59,848 nucleotides of DNA, from contig CALKYE010000262.1 in assembly GCA_938003765.1 (NCBI GenBank), positions 1 through 59,848 on the forward strand. The letters run 5' to 3'. Shown here one piece after another: positions 16,881-24,943 of this stretch. The stretch is from an uncultured Planctomycetia bacterium (GTDB lineage Bacteria; Planctomycetota; UBA1135; GCA-002686595). A program made the translations under genes and the position numbers. Position 1 is the stretch's first letter, and the number at the start of each line of letters is the position of its first letter. The notes under the pieces were generated by a model, which did no database searches, had not been told where the DNA came from, and saw nothing but the letters and a program-made list of their open reading frames with translations.

Positions 16881-18280
16881 ACTTCAACGCCGCCCACTTC
16901 GCGCTGTTCTTCCCGACCGTTCTCGCGGTCTACGCGTTGCTCTGGCGACGCCATCGCGCGCGCGACATGTGGTTGCTCGCCGCGAGCTACTACTTCTACA
17001 TGTCGTGGAACTGGAAGTACGCAGGCCTGCTGCTCTTCTCCACGGCGCTCGACTACGTCATCGGACTGCGGCTGCACGAGGTCCGCGACCAGCGTGCTCG
17101 CAAGGCCCTGGCGACGCTCTCGGTCGTGTCCAACCTCGGCCTGCTCGGCGTCTTCAAGTACTACAACTTCTTCCTCGACGTCGCGCGCGACTCGCTCGCG
17201 CTCGCGGGAAGCGCGCTGCCGTTCGATCCGATCGACGTGCTGCTGCCGGTCGGCATCTCGTTCTACACGTTCCAATCGCTGTCCTACACGATCGACGTGT
17301 ACCGACGCGAGATCGGCCCCGAGCGCGACTTCTTCAAGTTCGCGCTGTTCGTGAGCTTCTTCCCGCAGCTCGTCGCCGGCCCGATCGTGCGCGCGGTCGA
17401 CTTCCTGCCGCAGTTGCACCGCGAGCGCGTGATCGAGCCGAATCACTTCCGCGAAGGGCTGTTCCGCATCTTCCGCGGCCTGTTCAAGAAGGTCGTCCTC
17501 GCCGACCTGCTCGCGAACTTCGGCGTCGACGCCGTGTTCGCCGCGCCCTCGCAGTACTCGTCGTTCGATCTGCTGTTCGCGCTCTACGCCTACGCCTACC
17601 AGATCTACAACGACTTCTCGGGCTACAGCGACGTCGCCATCGGCGCCTCGCGCATGATGGGCTTCGAGTTCCCGGAGAACTTCAACCGCCCGTACCTCGC
17701 GCAGAACGTGCGCGAGTTCTGGACGCGCTGGCACATCTCGCTCTCGAGCTGGTTGCGCGACTACCTCTACATCCCGCTGGGCGGCAACCGCGGCGCGAAG
17801 GGGCGCACGTCGTTCAACCTGCTCGCCACGATGCTGCTGGGCGGGCTGTGGCACGGCGCGGCGATGAACTTCGTGCTGTGGGGCGCGTACCACGGCCTGC
17901 TGCTGATGTTCGCGCGCGGCGCCGACCGTCACTCGCGCGAGAAGGCCTCGTGGGCGCTGGTGGCGTGGCGGCGCGTGAGCTGCTTCCACCTCGTGCTCGG
18001 CGGCTGGTTGCTGTTCCGCGTCACGAACCTGGAGCACCTGCGCGAGTACCTCGCCGGTCTCGCGCAACTCTCGGGCGGCACGCAGCTCTCGGCGGGCTTC
18101 TTCGCCGTGCTGCTCGCCGCTGCTGCGGCGCACTTCAGCTCTCAGGACGCGCTGGCGAGCCTCGGTCGTCGCATCGCCGCTCTCCCCGCGGTCGCGCAGG
18201 GCGCGCTCTACGCCGCGGCGATCCTGGTGTTCTGCGCGCTGACGCTGCAGGCGCCGGCGTTCATCTACTTCCAGTTCTGA
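16877..18280 (+). CDS. MBOAT-family O-acyltransferase (AlgI/DltB-like)
   Basis: 467 residues, GTG start overlapping the previous stop, with GGAGGG upstream. The protein is a polytopic membrane acyltransferase that moves acetyl groups across the membrane to surface polysaccharide. Signatures: SYYFYMSWNWKYAGLLLFS, PVGISFYTFQSLSYTIDVYR, FFPQLVAGPI, NDFSGYSDVAIG, FWTRWHISLSSWLRDYLYIP (His286), and the catalytic His326 in LLGGLWHGAAMNFVLWG. Its 3' end overlaps the convergent flippase gene by 20 bases. Family and role are certain; the acceptor glycan is not. Confidence 0.93.
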   Translation: MNFNAAHFALFFPTVLAVYALLWRRHRARDMWLLAASYYFYMSWNWKYAGLLLFSTALDYVIGLRLHEVRDQRARKALATLSVVSNLGLLGVFKYYNFFLDVARDSLALAGSALPFDPIDVLLPVGISFYTFQSLSYTIDVYRREIGPERDFFKFALFVSFFPQLVAGPIVRAVDFLPQLHRERVIEPNHFREGLFRIFRGLFKKVVLADLLANFGVDAVFAAPSQYSSFDLLFALYAYAYQIYNDFSGYSDVAIGASRMMGFEFPENFNRPYLAQNVREFWTRWHISLSSWLRDYLYIPLGGNRGAKGRTSFNLLATMLLGGLWHGAAMNFVLWGAYHGLLLMFARGADRHSREKASWALVAWRRVSCFHLVLGGWLLFRVTNLEHLREYLAGLAQLSGGTQLSAGFFAVLLAAAAAHFSSQDALASLGRRIAALPAVAQGALYAAAILVFCALTLQAPAFIYFQF

Positions 18281-19901
18281 GCCCGAACTTCGCCAGCGCG
18301 TCTCGCACCAGGCGCGCCAGCCCGGCGCGGCCCTCGGCGTCCAGCCCCGCGCGCCAGAGCAGCGCCGCCGTCACGGCCGCGAGCCCGAGCTTGAGCGCGA
18401 GCACGCTGGCGAGCGCGCTCGTCGACTCGAGCGGATCGCGCCACGCGTCGATGGCCAGCACGCCCGCGATCGTCAGCGCGGAGATCGCCGCCAGCGTCAC
18501 TCCGGCGCGCGCGCTGCGGCTGCCCCAACCGCGCGAGCGCGCGAGCCACTCCGCCGCGAGCGCGAGCGGCGCGAAGGCGGCGAGCGTCGCCCACGAAGCC
18601 GCTGCGTAGCCGTGCTCCGCGCTGTGCGGCACGGCGTAGCACGAGAGCCCGACGCCGACGACCAGCGCGAACAGGTTGACTCCCAGCAGCGACCAGTTGC
18701 GCTTCTCGGCGAGCAGCGCGACCTGGCTGATCGCGTAGCTGCCGTACATCAAGTACGCCGCGACCACGATGGGGGTGACCCGCCACGCGGCGCGGAAGAC
18801 CTCCGAGCCCGACAGGATGTCCACCGCTTGCCTGCCGAAGATCGCGGCGGGCAGATAGAACGCGCACAGCGCGGCGAAGGCCCAGTCGCCCAGTCGCACG
18901 AGTTCGGTGCGGCGCGCTTCGGCGGGGAGCTCGTAGACGTGCGGATACCAGATCTGCATGAACGGCGTGAGCACCGCCGTGTGGATCAGGAACGCGATCT
19001 TGTGCCCCAGTCCGAACACGCCGACCCACTCGCGCGCGATCGTCACGCCGAGTTCGGCGCCGGCGCCCTCGACGAGCTGCTGCGGACCGAGGTGCTCGAT
19101 CACCTGGCGGCCGAACTGGTGCAGTCCGAGCTGCACGAGTCCGAGCGGCACGAGCGGGATCGAGAACACCAGCAGCGGCTTGAACACGCTCCAGTCGAAG
19201 CCCGTGCGCAGGCGCAGCACCATCCACAGCGTGAGCCCCGCGGCTGCGAGCACTTCGCCGATCAGGACGCTCAGCAGGAAGCCGCTCACGCCCCAGTCGA
19301 GGCCGAACAGCATCCACAGCTTGAGCGCGGACTCGAGCACCGTCTTGGCGAGCTGCAGGCTGGTCGCGGCGCGCGAGAGCTTGAGGATCTGCAGGTAGCG
19401 CAGGCCCGACGCGGTGCAGATCGAGAACGGCACGATCAGGATCGCGATGCCCAGGGCCTCGAGCAGGCCATCGGGAGTCGCCTGACCGCTCGGCAGCGAG
19501 AACAGCAGCGCGGCCAGCGGTTCGCGCGCGAGCAGCGTCAGCGCCGCGACCGCGAACGAGAGCACCGCCAGCGCGATCGTGGCCGAGCTGACGACCTGCG
19601 CGCGACGCCGCGGGTCGGCGTGGTCGAAGTAGAAGCGCGTGAGGCCGTTGAGCAGGTTGATCCCGACCAGTTGCGGCACGATCAGGATCAACAGATCGAT
19701 GATCTCGAGCACGCCGAACTCGCCCAGCGTCAGGCGCTGGGTGTACAGGCGGATCAGGACGATCGAGAGCAGCCGCTGGAAGACCGGCGCGAGGCTGTAG
19801 ATCCAACTGTGCCGCAGCAGATCGCGGACGGACTCGCGTTGGGCGGGCTGTGGCTCGGATCCCTGAGACTCCGTCGAGGGACCGCGCGCGGCGCTGCTCA
19901 T
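18261..19901 (-). CDS. Polysaccharide flippase (Wzx/MATE-like)
   Basis: 546 residues with about 12-14 hydrophobic segments typical of the oligosaccharidyl-lipid flippase (MOP) superfamily. The start region RHSWIYSLAPVFQRLLSIVL and LGEFGVLEIIDLLILIVPQL match the first two helices. Its role would be to flip lipid-linked repeat units of an exopolysaccharide across the inner membrane. It is convergent with and slightly overlaps the MBOAT gene, and together they suggest a surface polysaccharide locus. No initiating glycosyltransferase or Wzy polymerase lies in the window. Confidence 0.85.
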   Translation of the reverse strand: MSSAARGPSTESQGSEPQPAQRESVRDLLRHSWIYSLAPVFQRLLSIVLIRLYTQRLTLGEFGVLEIIDLLILIVPQLVGINLLNGLTRFYFDHADPRRRAQVVSSATIALAVLSFAVAALTLLAREPLAALLFSLPSGQATPDGLLEALGIAILIVPFSICTASGLRYLQILKLSRAATSLQLAKTVLESALKLWMLFGLDWGVSGFLLSVLIGEVLAAAGLTLWMVLRLRTGFDWSVFKPLLVFSIPLVPLGLVQLGLHQFGRQVIEHLGPQQLVEGAGAELGVTIAREWVGVFGLGHKIAFLIHTAVLTPFMQIWYPHVYELPAEARRTELVRLGDWAFAALCAFYLPAAIFGRQAVDILSGSEVFRAAWRVTPIVVAAYLMYGSYAISQVALLAEKRNWSLLGVNLFALVVGVGLSCYAVPHSAEHGYAAASWATLAAFAPLALAAEWLARSRGWGSRSARAGVTLAAISALTIAGVLAIDAWRDPLESTSALASVLALKLGLAAVTAALLWRAGLDAEGRAGLARLVRDALAKFGLRTGSR

Positions 19902-19969
19902 GGTGTTGCGAGCCTACTGGGGGCAGGCCGCCGCGGCGAGCGAGGTGGCGCCGGCCGTGGTCGCACAGC

Positions 19970-22084
19970 TCACGCTGAGTCGCGAGCGGTCGAGTGCTTG
20001 TCGCCGGCGAACGCGCGCAACAGCGCGACGCCGAGGTACGCCGCCAGCGCGATGTAGAGCAGCGCTCGCAGTCCGACGGCCATCGAGAGGAACTCGGTGA
20101 GTCCGCCCGCGACCGCGCCGATCAAGTTCCAGCCGAAGGCCGCGTCCGGTTCGGCGCGCGCCTTGAAGCGCAGCGCGAAGCACGTCGATGCGAAGAACAC
20201 CGGCGAGCCCACCAGCAGCACCGAGGCGCCCAGGCGCAGCGCCGGCTCGAGTGCGAGCAGCGAGCTGGTCGGCACGGCGATGGCGACGGCGAGCGAGAGC
20301 ACCAGGCCCACCATGCTGAAGTTCCACGACAGCGGGCGGATGGCCATGGCGAGCGTGCCCAGGAGCACCATCAGCAAGATGGCGCCGAACACGATCGCCG
20401 AGGTCAGCCAGGTCGCGCCCCAGGCGAGGTTCATGGCGGTGACCGAGCGCGTCTCGAGCAGCAGGAACGCGACGCCGAACAGGAACATCTCCAGATCGAG
20501 GCCGCCCTTGAGCACGCTGCGGCGCATCTGCGGCGAGAAGATCGCCACCGAGACCAACGCGATCGCGCCGAACAGCGCCATCAGCGTCGCGTAGAAGGCG
20601 CTGATCCCGCGCTCGGTGAGGTACAGGAACGGCCAGTCGTCGCTGGGCAGCTCGGTCTTGGCCGTGATCGCGGCGACGTCCTCCATCGTCGGACGCTGCG
20701 GCCCGTCGTCGATCTGCTTGGTGAACGCGGCGCCCGAGAAGAACATCGCGTGGCCGTCGTAGGTCTTGGGCTGCACGCGCGGCGGCTGGCCGAAGACCTC
20801 GGTCAGCATCGCGATCTGCCGCTCGCGGATGTACTCGCCGACGTGGCTGTCGAACAGCACCACGAACCCGCCTCCGGGCGCCAGGCGATCGCGCGCGAGC
20901 TCGAAGCACTCCTTGGTGTAGATGAAGTTGTCCAGGCGCACGTTCGACAGCGCGGACAGTCGCGTGAGCGAGTCCATCGTGCCGAACACGATCAGGTCGT
21001 AGCGCTCCTGCGTGCGGTTGAGGAACGCGCGCCCGTCGTCGATCACCACGCGCACGCGCGGATCGGAGTAGGGCTTGTTCGGGTGGCGCTCGCGGCCGAG
21101 CTGGTAGAGCAACGGGTCGATCTCGACCGCCGTCACGTCGGCCACGCCCTCGTCGAGCATCGTGGCCACGTCGTTGCCCGTGCCCGCGCCCACCACCAGG
21201 CCCTTCTGCGGCGTGTTCTCGAGCAGGCGGTAGGGAAGGTGGTAGTCGCGACGCAGTTCACGCAGCCACAGTCGGATGCCGGGAGCGGTGTGCGTGTCGC
21301 TCCTGGCCAGCGGCAAGGCGTTCTGGTGCAGCGAGCCGTTGGTCATCACCGCGAAGCCCGGTCGATTGGGGTCGACCGAAGTCGTGAGCGCGTAGTACGG
21401 GCTGTAGCGCTCGGCCTTCTCGGCCTTCACCACGCAGAACAGCACGCTGCCGGCGCCGATCAGGAACAGCACGGCCAGCGCGCGACGCGCGACGAAGAAC
21501 GGAGCGAGGCCCACGACGACGACGCTGAACCACACGATCGGGAACGCGCCGAGGAAGCTGCCGACCGAGAAGGCGATCACGCCGAGCAGAGAGCCGGCGA
21601 TGTCGCACGCGTAGCCCCACAGCGAACCGGAGAGCTCGCGGAACGCTTTGAGCCGCTCCGCCACCATCTGACCGAGCGGGAGGAACGTGATCGCGGTGCC
21701 GACGAAGCCCCACACGATCGGCAGCTTCACGCCCTCGACGACGACCGCGTCGGAGCCCTCGAGGTCGTGATAGAAGAGCCACAGGAATTCGCTCACGGAT
21801 TCCTGCGTGAAGACCACGCCGCTCATGGCCCAGGCGCTGCCGATCAGCGCGATCATCGAGAGCGGCCACAGCCACAGGAGCGACGACTTGCCCGCGCGCA
21901 GGCAGCCCAGGCCGAGGCCCAGGAACGCGCTGATCAGGATCAGGTTGGGGAAGTAGGCCAGCACGCGCACCTGCGCCGGGAGCCAGCGGATCAACGCCAG
22001 CTCCTGGAACAGCACGACGAACGAGATCAGGACCAGCTCGAACCCGATGCGGGTCCGGCGCGCGGGAAGGTCGGTGGGGGACAT
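19970..22084 (-). CDS. Membrane-embedded spermidine-synthase-like protein
   Basis: 704 residues. Residues ~15-215 hold about six membrane helices. A cytosolic Rossmann domain follows with GLVVGAGTGNDVATML (SAM-type loop ~296-310), TAVEIDPLLYQLG (acidic residue 321), VVIDDGRAFL, and YDLIVFGTMDS. A second membrane block covers ~470-700. This layout is that of the fused transmembrane spermidine-synthase-like family. The family usually lacks proven polyamine activity. The substrate is unknown. It ends 68 bases upstream of the flippase start in the same orientation. Confidence 0.8.
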   Translation of the reverse strand: MSPTDLPARRTRIGFELVLISFVVLFQELALIRWLPAQVRVLAYFPNLILISAFLGLGLGCLRAGKSSLLWLWPLSMIALIGSAWAMSGVVFTQESVSEFLWLFYHDLEGSDAVVVEGVKLPIVWGFVGTAITFLPLGQMVAERLKAFRELSGSLWGYACDIAGSLLGVIAFSVGSFLGAFPIVWFSVVVVGLAPFFVARRALAVLFLIGAGSVLFCVVKAEKAERYSPYYALTTSVDPNRPGFAVMTNGSLHQNALPLARSDTHTAPGIRLWLRELRRDYHLPYRLLENTPQKGLVVGAGTGNDVATMLDEGVADVTAVEIDPLLYQLGRERHPNKPYSDPRVRVVIDDGRAFLNRTQERYDLIVFGTMDSLTRLSALSNVRLDNFIYTKECFELARDRLAPGGGFVVLFDSHVGEYIRERQIAMLTEVFGQPPRVQPKTYDGHAMFFSGAAFTKQIDDGPQRPTMEDVAAITAKTELPSDDWPFLYLTERGISAFYATLMALFGAIALVSVAIFSPQMRRSVLKGGLDLEMFLFGVAFLLLETRSVTAMNLAWGATWLTSAIVFGAILLMVLLGTLAMAIRPLSWNFSMVGLVLSLAVAIAVPTSSLLALEPALRLGASVLLVGSPVFFASTCFALRFKARAEPDAAFGWNLIGAVAGGLTEFLSMAVGLRALLYIALAAYLGVALLRAFAGDKHSTARDSA

Positions 22085-22151
22085 GCGCCCCGCAGCTTAG
22101 CCGCGCCCTCGACGCAACGGGGGCATGCGCAGACCTGAAGTTCCGCCCCGC

Positions 22152-23213
22152 TCAGCGGCGGCGCGCGATCGCGCCGTGCAGTCGATAGCGCATCACGCTG
22201 CGCTCGTGGAGGCGCACGTTCCACTCGAGCGCGTCGAACTCTCGCTCGAGCGCGAGCTGCGCCAGGGCTTCGTCCCCGCTCCAGCCAAGCATCGACCGCA
22301 GCACCGGTTCGCTCGCGCCCGCGTTGGGGCCCCGCTGCGAGTGCCCGCCGAGCCAGTGTTCGAGCGGCGCGGCGGAGGTCGACCAGTCGTAGGGGCAGGC
22401 GAGGAGCAGCACGCCGCCGGGCGCCAGCAGGCGTGAGCAGGAGCGCAGGAGCTCGAGCGGGGCGTGCGTGCTGTCGAGCACGTTGAGCGCGACGATTCCG
22501 GCGAAGCTCCCGTCGGCGAACGGCGCCTGCGCGGCGTCGACCGACCAGAAGTCCACGAGCTCCGCGCTCGGCGTCGGAACGACGAACTCGCGCCGCTCGT
22601 ACACCACGCCCACGCGCCGACGCGCGTAGCGGACGCGCGCGTCGCGCAGGATGCTCTGCGCGAGGCGCAACTTGCCCTGGTGCAGGTCCACGCCGAGCGT
22701 GACGCGCCCCGTGCGCGCGGCCAGTTCGAAACTCGCGCGGCCCGCGGAGGCGCCGATCTCGAGCAGCGGCCCGTCGGGCAGCGCGCCCACTTCGCTCCAC
22801 AGCGCTTCGAGCACGCGCGCGATCGAGCCGGGCGCCGGATCGCGCTCGCGCTCCAGCGGATCGAACTCGCCCCAGTGATCCCAGGCGTACTGACTGAGGT
22901 GCTGGCGCTGCGTGTCGAACTCCGACTGCGGGCCGAGGCAGTCGCCCAGCCAGCTCTCGCTCAGCGCGTCGAGTTCGTCGCGGCCCAGGAAGGCCAGCGC
23001 CTGGCTGCGCAGGTGCGCGCGCAGATCAACGGTGAGCTGCGGCGCGCCGTCGAGCAGCGGGAACTCGCGCAGGCACGAAGGATTCGCGCACGCGAGCCAG
23101 CCTTCGAGCACGTGCTCGCCCTGCTCGCGCAGCACGCGCTCGAGTCGCAGCGGCTCGGGAGTGCGGCAAACCGGGCAGCGCGGCGCGAGCGCTTCGAGGT
23201 GACGACGGCGCAT
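22152..23213 (-). CDS. Class I SAM methyltransferase with N-terminal Cys-rich head
   Basis: 353 residues. An N-terminal zinc-ribbon-like head has CPVC at ~13-16 and C...C in LACANPSC near 41-47. The methyltransferase core has LLEIGASAGRASFELA (SAM loop), LGVDLHQGKLRLAQSI, DAAQAPFADGSFAGIVALNV and LLAPGGVLLLACPYDW. It starts only nine bases after the stop of the PAAR gene, so it may be the last cistron of the T6SS operon, or it may belong to the polysaccharide genes to its left. A role in small-molecule or sugar methylation is most likely; a T6SS-linked role cannot be excluded from sequence. Confidence 0.8.
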   Translation of the reverse strand: MRRRHLEALAPRCPVCRTPEPLRLERVLREQGEHVLEGWLACANPSCLREFPLLDGAPQLTVDLRAHLRSQALAFLGRDELDALSESWLGDCLGPQSEFDTQRQHLSQYAWDHWGEFDPLERERDPAPGSIARVLEALWSEVGALPDGPLLEIGASAGRASFELAARTGRVTLGVDLHQGKLRLAQSILRDARVRYARRRVGVVYERREFVVPTPSAELVDFWSVDAAQAPFADGSFAGIVALNVLDSTHAPLELLRSCSRLLAPGGVLLLACPYDWSTSAAPLEHWLGGHSQRGPNAGASEPVLRSMLGWSGDEALAQLALEREFDALEWNVRLHERSVMRYRLHGAIARRR

Positions 23214-23222
23214 CGGCGCGAC

Positions 23223-23606
23223 TCAACTGATGAGCACGTTGGTGCTGCCCGGAGGCAACACCTTGCCCGTCGGCCCCGGTATCGGAGCGACGCACGACGC
23301 GTGCGCGGTCATGTCGCCGACGCGCGCCGCCGGCATGTTCGCGATCAGCACCTTGGTCGAGCCGAGGCTGATCGTGCCCGGACCTCCGGGCACACAGCCA
23401 GGCAGCGTGCACGGCCCGGTCATGTCGCCCGAGCGCGCGGCGGGCATGTTGTTGATCAGCACCGTCGGCGCGCCCTTCACGATCGCCAGCGGCAGCGCGG
23501 GGTGCGGCGCCGGAGCGGGAACCGGCGCGGCCGGATGGATCGGCGCGTGGCAGTGCGGTGCGTCCTGGAGCACCTGGTCGCCCAGGCGCGCGGCGGGCTT
23601 GCTCAT
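23223..23606 (-). CDS. PAAR-repeat spike tip protein
   Basis: 127 residues. Three PAAR-type motifs are visible: KPAARLGD at the start, NMPAARSGDMTGPC in the middle and NMPAARVGDMTAHA later, with VLINNMP/VLIANMP strands and His/Cys residues (HCH near 19-21) that could bind the metal. PAAR proteins cap the VgrG trimer, sharpen the T6SS spike and carry effectors. There is no C-terminal extension, so any toxin must be separate. It is the last evident T6SS gene, 16 bases after the 435-aa alanine-rich gene. Confidence 0.88.
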   Translation of the reverse strand: MSKPAARLGDQVLQDAPHCHAPIHPAAPVPAPAPHPALPLAIVKGAPTVLINNMPAARSGDMTGPCTLPGCVPGGPGTISLGSTKVLIANMPAARVGDMTAHASCVAPIPGPTGKVLPPGSTNVLIS

Positions 23607-23622
23607 GCTCGCGATCCTCGCA

Positions 23623-24930
23623 TCATTCGCACGGTCCGTGCGCGATCAGTTGGATGCCGAAGGTCGACTCGACCTGCTTGGCGAAGGCCGCGACGAGCAG
23701 CCACGGCAGCGGAACTCCGGGCGCGCCTGCGAGCATCTGCGCCAGCGCGGGTCCGAGCAGCGGTGAGGCCGCGCCGCCCAGGCTCGCCGCGGCGCCCGCG
23801 CTCGCACCTGCTCCCGCGCCCGCCGCGGCGCCAGCTCCAGCGCTCGCGCCTGCTCCTGCCGCCGCGCCGCCGCCCGCGCCTCCGGAACCTCCGAGCGCAG
23901 CGCCCATCGCCGCGGGAACGGCGGACAGCGCTGCGTTGAGCGGAAGCGACTGCGCGAGCGCGCTGTTCAACGAGCTCAGCAGCGAGTTGAGCGATGCGCC
24001 CGCGCCCGGAGCGAGCACGTCGATGCCGAGCGTGCGCTTGATCGTGTCGATCGCCGCGAGCATCTGCATCGCGGCGAGCAGCGCGGCCATCGACACGGGA
24101 TCCATGTTCGAGGGCATGCCGCCCGCGTTCGCGCCCATCGCGGCGAGCTTCTGCGCGAGCGCCGCCATTCCGCCGGGCGCAGCCACGTTGACTCCCAGTC
24201 CGGCTTGCACCGCAGCCGTCGCCGATTCGAGCGCCTGCGCCTGCGCGGTCGCCGTCGCCTGCTGGCTGGCTTGCGCGAGCGCCGCGGCTTGCAACTGCGC
24301 GAGCAACTTCGCCAGCGCATCGCCCGCGGCCTTGGCGGCGTCGCTCAGTCCCTTCTGAGCTTCGTCCAGCGCCTTGGCGATGTTGTCCTTCGCTTCGTCG
24401 AGCGCCTCGCCGACCTTCTTCGCGGCGTCCTTGGCCCACTCGGGCGCGTCGAGATCGACGTCGAGCAGGTCGCCGAGCTTCTCGATCAACTCGCCCAGCT
24501 TCGCGAGCTCGAGCAGCTTGCCGAGCAACTGCAGCGGCAGCAGCGCGAGCTGCTTGAGCAACTCGGCGATCATCGGCCACATGCTGACGGCCATGCCTCT
24601 CGCTCCCGGCGAGAGCATGTTCATGCCCAGGCCCGCATTCAGCGCCGCGGCCGCGTTCGCAGCGGCGGAGAGTTGCGCCAGCGCCGCCATCTGTGCATTC
24701 GCGCTGTTCGCAGCGGCCGCGGCAGCTTGCGCCGCCGGACTCGCGGCCGCGTTGGGGCCCATCGCGAGCGGCGCGGCGAGAGCGGCGTTGGCGCCGGCGA
24801 GCGCGGCGCCGAGCGCTCCCGCGGCAGGCAGCAGGCCCGGCGGAATCGCGAGCCCCGGCCCGACGTTCGTCGGCAGGTGCGCGAAGCGCGCGAGGAGCTC
24901 TTGCTGGCGCTTGTAGCAGATGCAGATCAC
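23623..24930 (-). CDS. Alanine-rich T6SS-linked protein, paralogue 2 (unnamed family)
   Basis: 435 residues dominated by Ala. The N-terminus MICICYKRQQ...FAHLPTNV matches that of the next protein upstream (MICACAQS...FSPLPANV). Three repeats of a short motif occur: LGMNMLSPGARG (101), LGVNVAAPGG (245), LGIDVLAPGAGA (301). Residues ~113-158 form a hydrophobic/amphipathic helix block (LLKQLALLPLQLLGKLLELA). Residues ~165-210 are Lys/Asp/Ala-rich helix. A Gly-Ala linker spans ~347-384, and the C-terminus is a hydrophobic helix then FGIQLIAHGPCE. I recognise no family. Position between VgrG and PAAR argues for a cargo, adaptor or spike accessory. No signal peptide. Confidence 0.75.
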   Translation of the reverse strand: MICICYKRQQELLARFAHLPTNVGPGLAIPPGLLPAAGALGAALAGANAALAAPLAMGPNAAASPAAQAAAAAANSANAQMAALAQLSAAANAAAALNAGLGMNMLSPGARGMAVSMWPMIAELLKQLALLPLQLLGKLLELAKLGELIEKLGDLLDVDLDAPEWAKDAAKKVGEALDEAKDNIAKALDEAQKGLSDAAKAAGDALAKLLAQLQAAALAQASQQATATAQAQALESATAAVQAGLGVNVAAPGGMAALAQKLAAMGANAGGMPSNMDPVSMAALLAAMQMLAAIDTIKRTLGIDVLAPGAGASLNSLLSSLNSALAQSLPLNAALSAVPAAMGAALGGSGGAGGGAAAGAGASAGAGAAAGAGAGASAGAAASLGGAASPLLGPALAQMLAGAPGVPLPWLLVAAFAKQVESTFGIQLIAHGPCE

Positions 24931-24943
24931 GGCGCGCGCTCGC

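Noticed and set aside
23760..23900. Short DNA tandem repeat
   Set aside because: The apparent repetition is codons for the Gly-Ala linker of the 435-aa protein, not a CRISPR or satellite.
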